Below, in pieces: positions 1 to 8,683 of a stretch of DNA of 64,000 bases. The position numbers were made by a program, and so were the translations under genes. The notes beneath the pieces were generated by a model. It worked only from the letters and a program-made list of their open reading frames with translations. It did not search any database and was not told where the DNA came from. Position 1 is the stretch's first letter. Each line of letters begins with the position of its first letter. This DNA comes from Paludisphaera mucosa (lineage in GTDB: Bacteria > Planctomycetota > Planctomycetia > Isosphaerales > Isosphaeraceae), in assembly GCF_029589435.1 (NCBI RefSeq), contig NZ_JARRAG010000002.1, positions 4,650,001 through 4,714,000 on the forward strand. The letters run 5' to 3'.

Positions 1-86
1 GGCAGGTGCCGGCCAAGTTCCGGGGCTTCTACGAGCGGCGGCTCAGGGACGTGGACGAGATCCGCAGGCGGCTCAAGGACCATTGA
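1..86 (+). CDS. C-terminal end of an unknown protein (partial)
   Basis: The frame beginning at base 3 is open from the window edge and stops with TGA at 84-86. The 27 visible residues are charged and arginine-rich, ending in RRRLKDH, and look like a C-terminal helix. The rest of the gene lies outside the window, so no function can be given. It is plausibly real because the reading frame has the strong G/C third-position preference of the neighbouring genes. Confidence 0.5.
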   Translation, partial: QVPAKFRGFYERRLRDVDEIRRRLKDH

Positions 87-813
87 CGCGAACCGCCCGC
101 CGCGCCGGGACGGCGTCGACCGCTCGGGGTTCGGAGGGCCGCATGACGAGCCGAGCCGTCGACGCCCCCGACGGGGATCGCGCCGGGGGCGTCGAGGCGC
201 ATCCCATCGAAGGCGCGATCGACCGGAAGCTCGGCGTCCGGCCGCGCCGGCCACCGATCCGAACATTTCGCATCTTATTGTCATCCCGCGCGGTCGGTCC
301 TCGATCGATCGCCCGGGCGTGGCCTCGCGAAGGCCGGAGCTGCGTCCATCCTCGGCCACCTCGCCGTAGCGAACGATCCGTCCTGCCCTTACGGCTTCAC
401 CGGCTGGGGGCGGTTCTTTTTGATTTCCCGATTTCATGCCATTTAAAGCATCTGCAAGTCGCCGCGTGGGCTTCATCCCGCCCCATGATTAATATTCGCA
501 TCATTAACGAACGGACATCCTTGTAAGAGAACGGCGCAGGTTGTTAGAATGCGACCCGACCACCGGGACCGCATGCATTCTCCAGGGGATGTCGCGCGGA
601 CCTGGGGTCTTCCAGCGGATCGCCGCCCGGCCGGGGAGTCCCCCCGGCCCCCGGATCCACGTCCGAGGACGCAGCCTCTCGACGCCGCGTCGAGACGTCG
701 ACGGTGCGGCGAGGATGCCCGGACCGCGCGACCCGCCCGATCCTCAGGGACGAGGCTTCACCCAGACGTCGCCACTCATCATCAGCCCTCATCCGGACGA
801 CCGGGAGAATCCT
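87..813. other. Gene-free region with an AT-rich island
   Basis: About 0.73 kb without a convincing gene. Most of it is GC-rich, but about 415-545 is clearly AT-rich, with runs such as ATTAATATTC and CATTAACGAACG. This is the likely promoter region for the PEP-CTERM gene at 814 and would imply a transcribed leader of about 270 bases. Short open frames here lack ribosome binding sites and recognisable domains. Confidence 0.4.
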
Positions 814-1464
814 ATGCTTCAAATGTCTCGTCGCCTGAGCCGTGCGGCCTTGGTCGTCCTGGCGGCGACCCTCGGCGCCGCGTTCGCCGCCCCGCCCTGC
901 ACGGCCGGCGTGATCATCAGCCGTCCCCCCAAGGGCGGCATCACCCCCATCGCCGACCCCATCTACCAGTTCTCCTTCGAGGCGTTCCTGGATGCCGGAT
1001 CCACGCTCACGCAGTTCGATACGATCACCATCTTCGGCGTCCCCGGGGTGAACGGCCTCTCCTTGACGGGCGAGCCTGTTTCTCCGACCGGCACCGGCTG
1101 GGACGCGGACATCGTGACGCAGTCGGATCAGTTGCCGTGGCCCGGCATCATCTCGCAACCGCTCGTCGATTATGCGGACGTCACCTTCACGTTCGTTTTC
1201 ACGACCGGAGCCGGCGCGCCGATCTTCAACGGGGGGCCGTCGCCGCTCTCCCTGGGGATCTTCACGATCCAGACGTACGACAATTTCCCCTTCATCCGGT
1301 CTCCCCTCACCCTGCGTTACCACACCTCCTCGAACGGCGGCACCGACGGGACCGTGACCCTCTTCCTGGAGAGCGTCCCCGAACCCTCCTCGATCCTGAT
1401 GCTGGGGCTCGGGGCCGTCGCGCCGGTCGTCTGGGCCCGTCGCCGGCGTCGCGCGGCGGCCTGA
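814..1464 (+). CDS. PEP-CTERM sorting domain protein
   Basis: 216-residue exported protein. It has an N-terminal signal peptide (about residues 1-33, hydrophobic core followed by an Ala-rich cleavage region) and ends with a classic PEP-CTERM tail: VPEPSS, a hydrophobic stretch of about 17 residues, then a cluster of arginines. Proteins with this tail are handled by the exosortase system and reach the cell surface or matrix. The middle is a beta-rich domain with no recognised family. I chose the ATG at 814 because GGGAG stands six bases upstream and the signal peptide begins there; an in-frame ATG at 823 is possible. The frame is open further upstream, but that part has no signal peptide. Confidence 0.85.
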   Translation: MLQMSRRLSRAALVVLAATLGAAFAAPPCTAGVIISRPPKGGITPIADPIYQFSFEAFLDAGSTLTQFDTITIFGVPGVNGLSLTGEPVSPTGTGWDADIVTQSDQLPWPGIISQPLVDYADVTFTFVFTTGAGAPIFNGGPSPLSLGIFTIQTYDNFPFIRSPLTLRYHTSSNGGTDGTVTLFLESVPEPSSILMLGLGAVAPVVWARRRRRAAA

Positions 1465-1477
1465 CGGCGTTCGCGGC

Positions 1478-2932
1478 TCAACGCGCGTCCTGAGTCTCCG
1501 GGGGCGGGACCACCGCCCCCGGCGGGTCGAGGATGACGTCGAGGCTGTCGATCTCGGCCCGCCCGTGCCCCGGGGCGAACGACACGCGGTTCGGCCCGGC
1601 GTGGAGCGGGAGGCGGGCGAAGGCGACCGACCACCTCCCGCCTCCCGAATCGGCATAGGCGATCGTCCCCGCCGGGCGGCCGTTCACCAGCAGGCGCTGG
1701 TCGATGCGGTCGTCCGCGGCGGCCGGGTCGGTGCGATAGCGAACGGCCCCCACGTAGGTCCCCGCCTTCTCGACGCCGACGTCGAAGGTCACGCGAGCCT
1801 CGGGACCGGTCAGGCCGACGACCTTCGAACCCCCGGATCCGTCGTCGCCGACGGCCCGCGCGGGGCCTTCGAGGCGGGCGGCCTCGGCCTCGAACCGCAG
1901 CCGCCCGGGCTCGCCGGAGGGGAGGGGGATCGGCCGGTCGGGCGACTTCGGGACGCCGAAGTCGGGAAGGCCCTCGGCGTCCCAGCCGAACGGCTGCGCG
2001 CGGATCGAGCGCGACCAGCCCGAGCCGGGCCGCTTGGCCGCGTGGTAGACGATCCAGTCCTGCATCCCGTCGGGCGACTTCGTGAACGAGCAATGCCCCG
2101 GCGCGACCACGCCGTCGCCGCTCGCGAAGACCGGCTTCCCGGTTTTCATCCACGCCGCCGGGTCGAGCGGGTCCGCGCCGGCCTTCAGCGCCAGCATCCC
2201 CAGGCAGTAGGAGTCGCTCCAGCTCCCGGCCGCCGAGTAGACCAGGAACACGCGGCCGTCGCGTATCAGCGGCTGGGGCCCCTCGTTGATCGTCGGCGGC
2301 CCCGCGGCGGTCTCCCACGGGAACGTCGGCCGCGACAGCTCGACCCGCGGCCCGGAGATCGTCAGGGGGTCGCCCATCGGCGCGATGTAGATCCGCTGGT
2401 CGACGTTCCGGTCCCCTTCCCAGCCCGACCAGACGAAGTACAGCCGCTCGGACTCGCCCGCGCCCATTCGCAGCACCGAGCCGTCGATGGCCCAGCGGTC
2501 CGAGGCGGGGTCGGCGATCTTGCCATTCAGGAGGAAGGCCCCGTCGAACGGGTCGGCCGCCGGGTTCTCCAGCACGACCATCCGGTGGTTGGCGTTCTCG
2601 CCGTCGTCGGCCGCGACGTAGATGTACCACCGCCCGCGCAGGTGGTGGACCTCCGGCGCCCAGACGTCGCGGCTGAACGGCGTCCCCGGGGTCGGCTCCC
2701 ACACGACGCGGCTCTCCGCCCCGCCCAGCCCCGAGATCGTCTTCGACCGCCGCAGCACGACGTTGCGCCCCGTCGTGTGGGTGACGTAATACCAGCCGTC
2801 GTCGTGCCGGAGGACCCAGGGATCGGCCCCCGACGGCGCGACGATGTTATGGAAATCGCGAACCTCCTGCGCCCCGGCGTCGCCGGTCGCGACCGCGAGG
2901 ATCGTCCCGAGCAGCAGCATCGTCTTGCTCAT
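1478..2932 (-). CDS. Secreted glycoside hydrolase family 43 protein with C-terminal carbohydrate-binding-like domain
   Basis: 484 residues, with a signal peptide (about 1-21, ending AGA|QE). The GH43 five-bladed propeller shows its expected residues: the base Asp in GADPWV (about residue 37), WAPE in the next blade, the Asp of IDGS, and the general-acid Glu in NEGP. GH43 enzymes cleave arabinan, xylan and related plant or algal polysaccharides; the exact substrate cannot be read from sequence. From about residue 355 a second domain beginning RLRFEAE resembles CBM6/CBM35-type sugar-binding modules. The gene is divergent from the sigma-factor fusion, sharing a 197-base intergenic region, and is convergent with the PEP-CTERM gene at 814. 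The start at MSKTM is set by the signal peptide. Confidence 0.87.
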   Translation of the reverse strand: MSKTMLLLGTILAVATGDAGAQEVRDFHNIVAPSGADPWVLRHDDGWYYVTHTTGRNVVLRRSKTISGLGGAESRVVWEPTPGTPFSRDVWAPEVHHLRGRWYIYVAADDGENANHRMVVLENPAADPFDGAFLLNGKIADPASDRWAIDGSVLRMGAGESERLYFVWSGWEGDRNVDQRIYIAPMGDPLTISGPRVELSRPTFPWETAAGPPTINEGPQPLIRDGRVFLVYSAAGSWSDSYCLGMLALKAGADPLDPAAWMKTGKPVFASGDGVVAPGHCSFTKSPDGMQDWIVYHAAKRPGSGWSRSIRAQPFGWDAEGLPDFGVPKSPDRPIPLPSGEPGRLRFEAEAARLEGPARAVGDDGSGGSKVVGLTGPEARVTFDVGVEKAGTYVGAVRYRTDPAAADDRIDQRLLVNGRPAGTIAYADSGGGRWSVAFARLPLHAGPNRVSFAPGHGRAEIDSLDVILDPPGAVVPPPETQDAR

Positions 2933-3129
2933 CGCAGAAGCCTCCTCGGGCCGACCCGATCGCCGTTCGCCCGCCCCGTTCGGCGATCCCCCATCATGAC
3001 CCCGCGTCGGGCGGATCGAAAGGCGTGAGCCGGCCGCGAGGGCGAATCCCGGATTTCGGGACGCGCGGCCCCTCCCACGACCAGTAGAGTGGGGGGCGCG
3101 ACGACGAACGCGGGCGGGAGGGCGGCGGG

Positions 3130-6100
3130 ATGAGCGGTGGGCCGACGAACGAGACCGTCCTGCGAATCCAGGCGTTGTACGAGTCGGGCCCCGTCGGGCC
3201 GCTCGACGACGCGCGGCTGCTGGAGCGGTTCGTCGATCGCGGCGGGTTGGACCGCGAGGACGCCTTCGCGGCCCTGGTTCGCCGCCACGGGCCGATGGTG
3301 CTGGCGGCCTGCCGCCGCATGCTCGACGGACCCGACGCCGACGACGCCTTCCAGGCGGTCTTCCTCGTGCTGGCGCGCAAGGCGGGCTCGCTCCGACGCG
3401 GCGGCGACCTCCGGCCCTGGCTCTACGGCGTCGCCGTGCGGACCGCCCGCGAGGCCCGCCGCCGTGCGGCGCGGCTCCGCGCCCGGGAAGCGGGTGCGCT
3501 CGACGACTCCCGGCCCGCGATCGAAGCCGACCCCGACCTCTTCGAACTCCGCGCCGCGCTCGACGAGGAGCTGCAACGCCTCCCCGGGCGCTACCGCGAG
3601 CCGATCCTGCTCTGCGAGCTGGAAGGCGCCTCGCGCCGCGACGCCGCCGAGCGCCTCGGCCTCGCCGAGGGGACCCTGTCGAGCCGCCTCGCCCGCGGCC
3701 GCTCCCTCCTCCGCGACCGCCTGACCCGCCGCGGCCTGGCCGTCGGGACGCTCGCCGCGGCGCTCGCACCCCGGCCTTCGTCGGCTTCCGGACTGGCCGC
3801 GCTGGTCGACGCCTCGGCCCGCATGGCCTCGCAGTCCGCCGCCGGGACCGTCCCGGCCGCCGTCGCCACCCTTGCCGAAGGAGTCCTCGCCATGCTCGCC
3901 GCCGCCCGTTTCAAAGCGATCGCGACCGCCGCCTCCGCGGCCCTCGGCCTGCTGGCCCTGACCGCCGGCCTCGCCTGGGGATTCGTCGGTCGAGCGCCGC
4001 GGCCCGAGCCCGCCGGCGTCCCCCGGGCCGACGACGGGCCCGAGCCCGCGCGGAAGCCGGACGAACCCCAGATCCGGGGCGTGGTCCTCGACGAGGACGG
4101 CCGGCCCGTCGCGGGGGCCGAGGTGCTGCTCAACGCCTTCACCGACGACGAGGTGCGCGCGACGAGCGGGCCCGACGGCTCCTACACGCTGAAGCCCGGG
4201 GGCTTGAAGGTCGACGGCCGATCGATCCTCGCGCGTTCCGCCGACGGCCGAAGCCTGGCGATCTTCCGCTATGGTTCCAACCTCACCCGGGCCCAGGTCG
4301 AGGCCCCGGCGCGGATCATGGTCAGGCCGGGGCGGGACGTCCTCGTCCGGGTGGCCGATCCTCGGGGAGCGCCCGTCGTCGACGCGGTCGTGGAGGTCGT
4401 CGGAGAGTTCCACGCCGTCGCCCACGCGACGACCGGGCCCGACGGCCGGGCGAGCCTGGTCATCCCCCCCGACGGACGGGTGCACTCGGTCGTGGCCCAG
4501 AAGGCGGCGACCGGGTTCGATTACGCCGATTTCACGGAAACCCTTGCGACCGACGACGGCGACGGCGTCTGGCCCGACGCCGTGCCGGCGTCCATCACCC
4601 TCACGCTCGGCGACCCGCGAACCGTCGCCGTCAAGGCCGTCGACGAGAAGGGCGAGCCGGCGGCCGGCGTCGGGCTTCACGTGTGGTACCTCAAGAAGGC
4701 CGATCGAAAGGGCAGCGTCAATTACTGGAGCCGCATCCATCTCGCGACCACCGGCGTGGACGGCGTCGCGACGTTCGACTGGTTGCCCCGGTCGGCGGAA
4801 CCGCTCGTCTTCTGGCCGCGACCGAACGAGGGCTTCGCCCGCCGCCGGGTCGTCGTCGAGCCGGAACAGTCCGAAGCCGTCATGCGATTGGAGCGGCTCG
4901 CGACGGTCCAGGGCCGTGTCGTCCTGCCCGACGGCTCGCCCGCGAAGGACGTGATGGTCGTCGCCTCGGGCACGGGACGGCTTCCGGATCGGGGCTCCGG
5001 CCGGACCCGCACGACCGACGACGGTCGCTTCGAGATGAAAGTGGCCCCGGGCGAGGACTACGCCGTCTGGATCGTCGATCCGGCCTGGACCGCGCCGACG
5101 CGGTTCGACGTCGTCGTGGGGCCGGGCCGGACGACCGAGGCGGTCGACTTCCAGCTTGCGAAGGGGACCATGCTGAAGGGCCGAGCGACCCTCCGGGCGG
5201 ACCGTCGCCCCGCGATCGGCGAGCACGTCACGGCCCAGGAGGTCTCCGCCAAGACCCTGGCGAAGGCGATTGCGACGGATGATGCGTCCTATCGACCGAC
5301 CCCGCATCTCGTCAGCGCAAAAGTCGACGCGCAAGGCCGTTACGAGATGCGTCTCGGCCCCGGGACGTATTTGATGTTCGGCTCGAACTCCGGAGGGCCC
5401 TTGGTCGTCGGCGACGAGCCCGAGCTGCACCGCGACGTGCAGATCGACCGGCCCGATCGAGGTCCGCTCGCGGGCCGCGTGGTGGACGCCGCGGGCGCGC
5501 CGGTCGCGGACGCGCGGATGGAGGTCGCCATGAGCGACGGGAGGACGTTTCCGGCGAAGGCCGACGCCGACGGGAGGTTCCGGATGGAGCGGGACCTCAT
5601 CCGGGCGTTCCTCGGAGTCTGGAGCCCCGAAGGTCGCCTCGGCTCGGTCTTCCTGGTCGGCGCCGACGAGCGTGAAGTCGTCCTGCCGGTGACGCCGACC
5701 GCGTCCGCGACCGGGCGGCTCCTCCAGGCGGACGGACGCCCTGCGGCGCGGCTGGAACTGGCCTGGGGCCGGCAGGTCCCTTCGTCCGCCGACGGCCGGT
5801 CGTACCGCCACGCCTTCTCCACCCGGGTCGTCACCGACGACGAGGGCCGGTTCACGCTGCCGTCCCTGGTCGTCGGCGAGGAGTACGAGATCCTGGTGCG
5901 CCGCGAGGACCTGGATTCCTACCCTCGCGCCGGCGTCGTCCGGGTCGAGAAGGCCGGCCCGTTCGACCTGGGGACGTGGCGGCCGGGAGAGGCCCACGGA
6001 TCCCGGATGCGCTCCGACTTCCGCGAGGGATCGCCCGCCGTCGGGGACGTCGCGCCGGCGATCGACGCCGTCACGCTCGAAGGCGAGCCGCTGAGGCTGG

Positions 6101-6462
6101 AGGACTTCGCCGGCAAGACCGTGCTGCTCGCCTTCTGGGCGACCTGGTCCGGCGCAGGCCTCCGCGAGATCGATCAGATCCGGAACGTCCATGCCGCCTT
6201 CGCGGGGGACGACCGGCTGGCGATCGTGAGCCTGAGCCTCGACGCGTCGGTCGACGCGCCCCGCGAGTTCCAGGAGGGGCGCAGGCTCCCCTGGAGCATG
6301 GGCTTCCTCAAGGGCGGCCTCTCCGGCCTCGACGCCGCGTGCGGGGTGCAAGCCGTCCCCGCCTTCGTCCTCGTCGGCCCCGACGGCAGGATCGTCGCCC
6401 GCGGGATGCAGGGGGAGGGGATCGAGGAGGCGGTCGCGAAGGCTTTGCGCCGATCGCCCTGA
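3130..6462 (+). CDS. ECF sigma factor fused to extracytoplasmic CarboxypepD_reg-like repeats and a cysteine-less thioredoxin-fold domain
   Basis: 1110 residues. Residues about 40-115 are sigma-70 region 2 (DAFQAVFLVLARKA) and about 145-195 are region 4 with its helix-turn-helix (RRDAAERLGLAEGTLSSRL). A transmembrane helix follows at about 264-287, so the rest should lie outside the cytoplasm. That part has several repeats starting with motifs like GVVLDEDGRPVAGAEV, typical of carboxypeptidase-regulatory-like beta-sandwich domains. The last 145 residues resemble a TlpA/AhpC-type redoxin (GKTVLLAFWATW), but the CxxC position reads SGAG, so the usual redox chemistry is absent. Planctomycetes are known for ECF factors with long membrane-spanning tails, suggesting a one-protein sensor and regulator. 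The start has GGGAGG eight bases upstream. Confidence 0.85.
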   Translation: MSGGPTNETVLRIQALYESGPVGPLDDARLLERFVDRGGLDREDAFAALVRRHGPMVLAACRRMLDGPDADDAFQAVFLVLARKAGSLRRGGDLRPWLYGVAVRTAREARRRAARLRAREAGALDDSRPAIEADPDLFELRAALDEELQRLPGRYREPILLCELEGASRRDAAERLGLAEGTLSSRLARGRSLLRDRLTRRGLAVGTLAAALAPRPSSASGLAALVDASARMASQSAAGTVPAAVATLAEGVLAMLAAARFKAIATAASAALGLLALTAGLAWGFVGRAPRPEPAGVPRADDGPEPARKPDEPQIRGVVLDEDGRPVAGAEVLLNAFTDDEVRATSGPDGSYTLKPGGLKVDGRSILARSADGRSLAIFRYGSNLTRAQVEAPARIMVRPGRDVLVRVADPRGAPVVDAVVEVVGEFHAVAHATTGPDGRASLVIPPDGRVHSVVAQKAATGFDYADFTETLATDDGDGVWPDAVPASITLTLGDPRTVAVKAVDEKGEPAAGVGLHVWYLKKADRKGSVNYWSRIHLATTGVDGVATFDWLPRSAEPLVFWPRPNEGFARRRVVVEPEQSEAVMRLERLATVQGRVVLPDGSPAKDVMVVASGTGRLPDRGSGRTRTTDDGRFEMKVAPGEDYAVWIVDPAWTAPTRFDVVVGPGRTTEAVDFQLAKGTMLKGRATLRADRRPAIGEHVTAQEVSAKTLAKAIATDDASYRPTPHLVSAKVDAQGRYEMRLGPGTYLMFGSNSGGPLVVGDEPELHRDVQIDRPDRGPLAGRVVDAAGAPVADARMEVAMSDGRTFPAKADADGRFRMERDLIRAFLGVWSPEGRLGSVFLVGADEREVVLPVTPTASATGRLLQADGRPAARLELAWGRQVPSSADGRSYRHAFSTRVVTDDEGRFTLPSLVVGEEYEILVRREDLDSYPRAGVVRVEKAGPFDLGTWRPGEAHGSRMRSDFREGSPAVGDVAPAIDAVTLEGEPLRLEDFAGKTVLLAFWATWSGAGLREIDQIRNVHAAFAGDDRLAIVSLSLDASVDAPREFQEGRRLPWSMGFLKGGLSGLDAACGVQAVPAFVLVGPDGRIVARGMQGEGIEEAVAKALRRSP

Positions 6463-6688
6463 GCAAGCGTTGCACGGCATGAAGCCAAGATGTGAAATAA
6501 TTAATCTCGGTTTTCATGTAGTAATCGTTTCAATCACGACGTATTTAAATGACCTGCAAGATCCGCTCCACCTCGGGGCGACGCGATCGGTTCGCGTCGG
6601 CCGGCGCCTTCCAAGGGCCGACGATCGTCCGGGGGGGCGTAATCCGACGTCGGGGGCGCGGGCGCCCTCGCGATCCCGGGAGAGTCGC

Positions 6689-7459
6689 ATGAAGAACCTC
6701 GCCTATCTGGCGTCGCTGGTCGCGCTCGTCCTCGCGACGTCCGAGGTCCGCGCGGGCCCGATCTTGTGGGTCGACGACGCCAACGGCAACATCGGCAAGG
6801 TGGACGTGGCCACCGGCGACGTCACGCTGGTCGGCAACGCGGGCGTGGTGCTGACCGACATCGCCTTCGATCCCGCCGGCAACCTGTACGGGATCAGCTT
6901 CACCACCTTCTACCGGGTGAACATGAACACCGGGCTCGCCACCGCGATCGGGTCGCTGGGCCTCAACACGGCGAACGCCCTGGTCTTCTCCAGCGCCGGG
7001 GTCGCCTACACGATGGGGAACAGCGGCGGGGGCCTGTACACGATCGACCTGAACACCGGGGCCGCCTCCCTGATCGGGGACGTCGGCTTCGCCTCGGCGG
7101 GCGACCTGGCGTTCCACGGCGGCGACCTCTACCTGTCGAGCACGTCGAACGAGCTCGTCCGGGTGGGGCTGGGGCCGGTGAGCGGCACGCCGGTCGGGCC
7201 GTTCTCGCCGTCGAACGTCTTCGGCCTGGCCAACGGCGACGACGACGTGCTTTACGCCGTGGCCGGGACCTCGGTCTACTCGGTCGACCCGAACACCGGG
7301 GCGAGCGTCCTGGCGGCGAATTACGGCGGGCAGGGCCTGGGCCAGGCCTTCGGCGAGGCGTTCTTCTTCGAGGCCGTGGCGGTGCCGGAGCCGGGCGGCC
7401 TGGTCCTCCTGGCGACCGGCGTCGGGCTGGCGGCCCTCAAGCTGCGCCGCAGGGCCTGA
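6689..7459 (+). CDS. PEP-CTERM sorting domain protein, repeat-rich
   Basis: 256 residues. It has a signal peptide (about 1-21, ending VRA|GP), then a body of short repeated blades such as DVATGDVTLVGN, NMNTGLATAIGS, DLNTGAASLIGD and DPNTGASVLAAN. This pattern is typical of a beta-propeller. The C-terminus is a PEP-CTERM tail: VPEPGG, a hydrophobic helix, then KLRRRA. The protein is exported and probably anchored or released by exosortase. The start at 6689 has GGGAG six bases upstream, the same arrangement as at the PEP-CTERM gene at 814. The 226-base upstream gap contains an AT-rich island (about 6480-6560) that is the likely promoter. Confidence 0.85.
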   Translation: MKNLAYLASLVALVLATSEVRAGPILWVDDANGNIGKVDVATGDVTLVGNAGVVLTDIAFDPAGNLYGISFTTFYRVNMNTGLATAIGSLGLNTANALVFSSAGVAYTMGNSGGGLYTIDLNTGAASLIGDVGFASAGDLAFHGGDLYLSSTSNELVRVGLGPVSGTPVGPFSPSNVFGLANGDDDVLYAVAGTSVYSVDPNTGASVLAANYGGQGLGQAFGEAFFFEAVAVPEPGGLVLLATGVGLAALKLRRRA

Positions 7460-7483
7460 CGGGGGCGCGTGAGGCGAGCACCT

Positions 7484-7837
7484 TCAGGCCAGCACCTCGA
7501 CGACGAAGCCGCCGGGGGCGCGGAAGTAGAAGGTCCAGGAGCCGTGCTGCTTCGACGGAGCGGGGGCGTCGAAGCCGTCGTCCTTGAGGCGGCGGTGGAT
7601 CTCGTCGACCTTCGCCGGGCTCTCCTGGATGAAGCCGACGTGGAACGCGCCGGGGTAGGTCACGTCCTGCGCGCCGTCGACGTTGGTCAGGGTCAGGACC
7701 ATGCCGGCGTCGTCGCGCAGGAAGGCGATCCGGTCGTTGCCCGGCATGCCTTTCGGGTCCAGGCCGAAGTACGTGACGAGGAAATCCCGGGCGGCCCGGA
7801 CGTCGGAGACGGCCAGGTTCAGGTGGTTCAGGATCAT
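7484..7837 (-). CDS. VOC (glyoxalase/bleomycin-resistance) family protein
   Basis: 117 residues, the size of a single VOC subunit. The N-terminal LNHLNLAVSD gives the first metal-ligand His, and the C-terminal GGFVVEVLA gives the final Glu. The middle contains the second beta-alpha-beta-beta-beta unit (GAFHVGFI). Family members include lactoylglutathione lyases, dioxygenases and resistance proteins, usually acting as metal-dependent cytoplasmic dimers. The substrate cannot be predicted. It lies 28 bases downstream of the LRR gene on the same strand and is convergent with the PEP-CTERM gene at 6689. Confidence 0.82.
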   Translation of the reverse strand: MILNHLNLAVSDVRAARDFLVTYFGLDPKGMPGNDRIAFLRDDAGMVLTLTNVDGAQDVTYPGAFHVGFIQESPAKVDEIHRRLKDDGFDAPAPSKQHGSWTFYFRAPGGFVVEVLA

Positions 7838-7865
7838 CCCGGGCGCTCCGCGAGGGCTCGGCGGG

Positions 7866-8591
7866 TCACTTGTAGACGGCGACGCCGGGGAGGGCGACCT
7901 TGAACTTCTCGACGGCCTCGGGGGTGACCTTGGAGCCGATCAGGTAGACGGACTTGAGGCTCTTCACGTCCTTGAGGACGTCGAGGCCGGCGTCGGTGAC
8001 CTCGGTGCGGCTGAGGGCGAGCACCTGGAGGTTGGGGAGGCCCTTGAGCTGCTGCAGGCCCTTGTCGCCGACCTTGCTGTTGGTCAGGAAGAGCATGGTC
8101 AGGCCCTTCAGGTCCTTGATCTGCTCCAGGCCGGCGTCGGTGATCCCGGGGCTCATCAACGTCAGGGCGGTGAGGCCGGGCAGCTCCTTGAGCGGGGCGA
8201 GGGCGGCGTCGCCGACCTGGCCGTTGTCGATGTAGACGACCTGCAGGTTGGGGATGGTCTTCAGGAGGGCCAGGCCGTCCTTGTCGCCCGACCACTTCTT
8301 GAGGATGTTGACCGTCGCGACCTCGGCGCCGTCCTTCCCCTTGTCGACCGTCAGCGAGCCGCCCAGCTTCTCGATCTCCAGCCCGGCGACCTTGAGCTTG
8401 AGGCCGCCGACCTCCTTCTGCAGGGCCGCGATCTGCTCCTTGAGCTTCGCCGGGTCTTCGGCCGGCGGCGCGGGGGCGGCCGCGGGCGCGGGGGCCGGCG
8501 CGTCCTTCTTGGGCTCCTGGGCGCGGGCCGGGGCGGCGAGCGAGGTCAGGGCGAGGGCCGAGGCGAGGAGGAGGCTGCGGTGCGGCGTCAT
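7866..8591 (-). CDS. Exported leucine-rich repeat protein
   Basis: 241 residues. A signal peptide (about 1-24, ending ARA|QE) is followed by an Ala/Pro-rich linker, a short predicted coiled coil (KLKEQIAALQKEVGGLKLKV), then about five leucine-rich repeats of roughly 24 residues with motifs such as LKDLKGLTMLFLTNSKV and LPNLQVLALSRTEV. These match the ribonuclease-inhibitor-like LRRs that are abundant in planctomycetes. LRRs bind proteins; the partner is unknown. It precedes the VOC gene on the same strand. The ATG at 8591 has GGGAG about nine bases upstream. Confidence 0.8.
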   Translation of the reverse strand: MTPHRSLLLASALALTSLAAPARAQEPKKDAPAPAPAAAPAPPAEDPAKLKEQIAALQKEVGGLKLKVAGLEIEKLGGSLTVDKGKDGAEVATVNILKKWSGDKDGLALLKTIPNLQVVYIDNGQVGDAALAPLKELPGLTALTLMSPGITDAGLEQIKDLKGLTMLFLTNSKVGDKGLQQLKGLPNLQVLALSRTEVTDAGLDVLKDVKSLKSVYLIGSKVTPEAVEKFKVALPGVAVYK

Positions 8592-8683
8592 GGCGGGAGG
8601 CTCCCTGGGTGCGGCTTCGCAACGATCGTGGGCTGGTCAAAATACCCCGGCCGACGCGGATCCGCAACAGGCCGGGGGCCGCG

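Noticed and set aside
2929-6480. Long open frame antisense to the ECF sigma fusion
   Set aside because: Low-complexity Asp/Arg/Gly-rich translation with no family; the plus-strand gene has clear sigma and redoxin homology.
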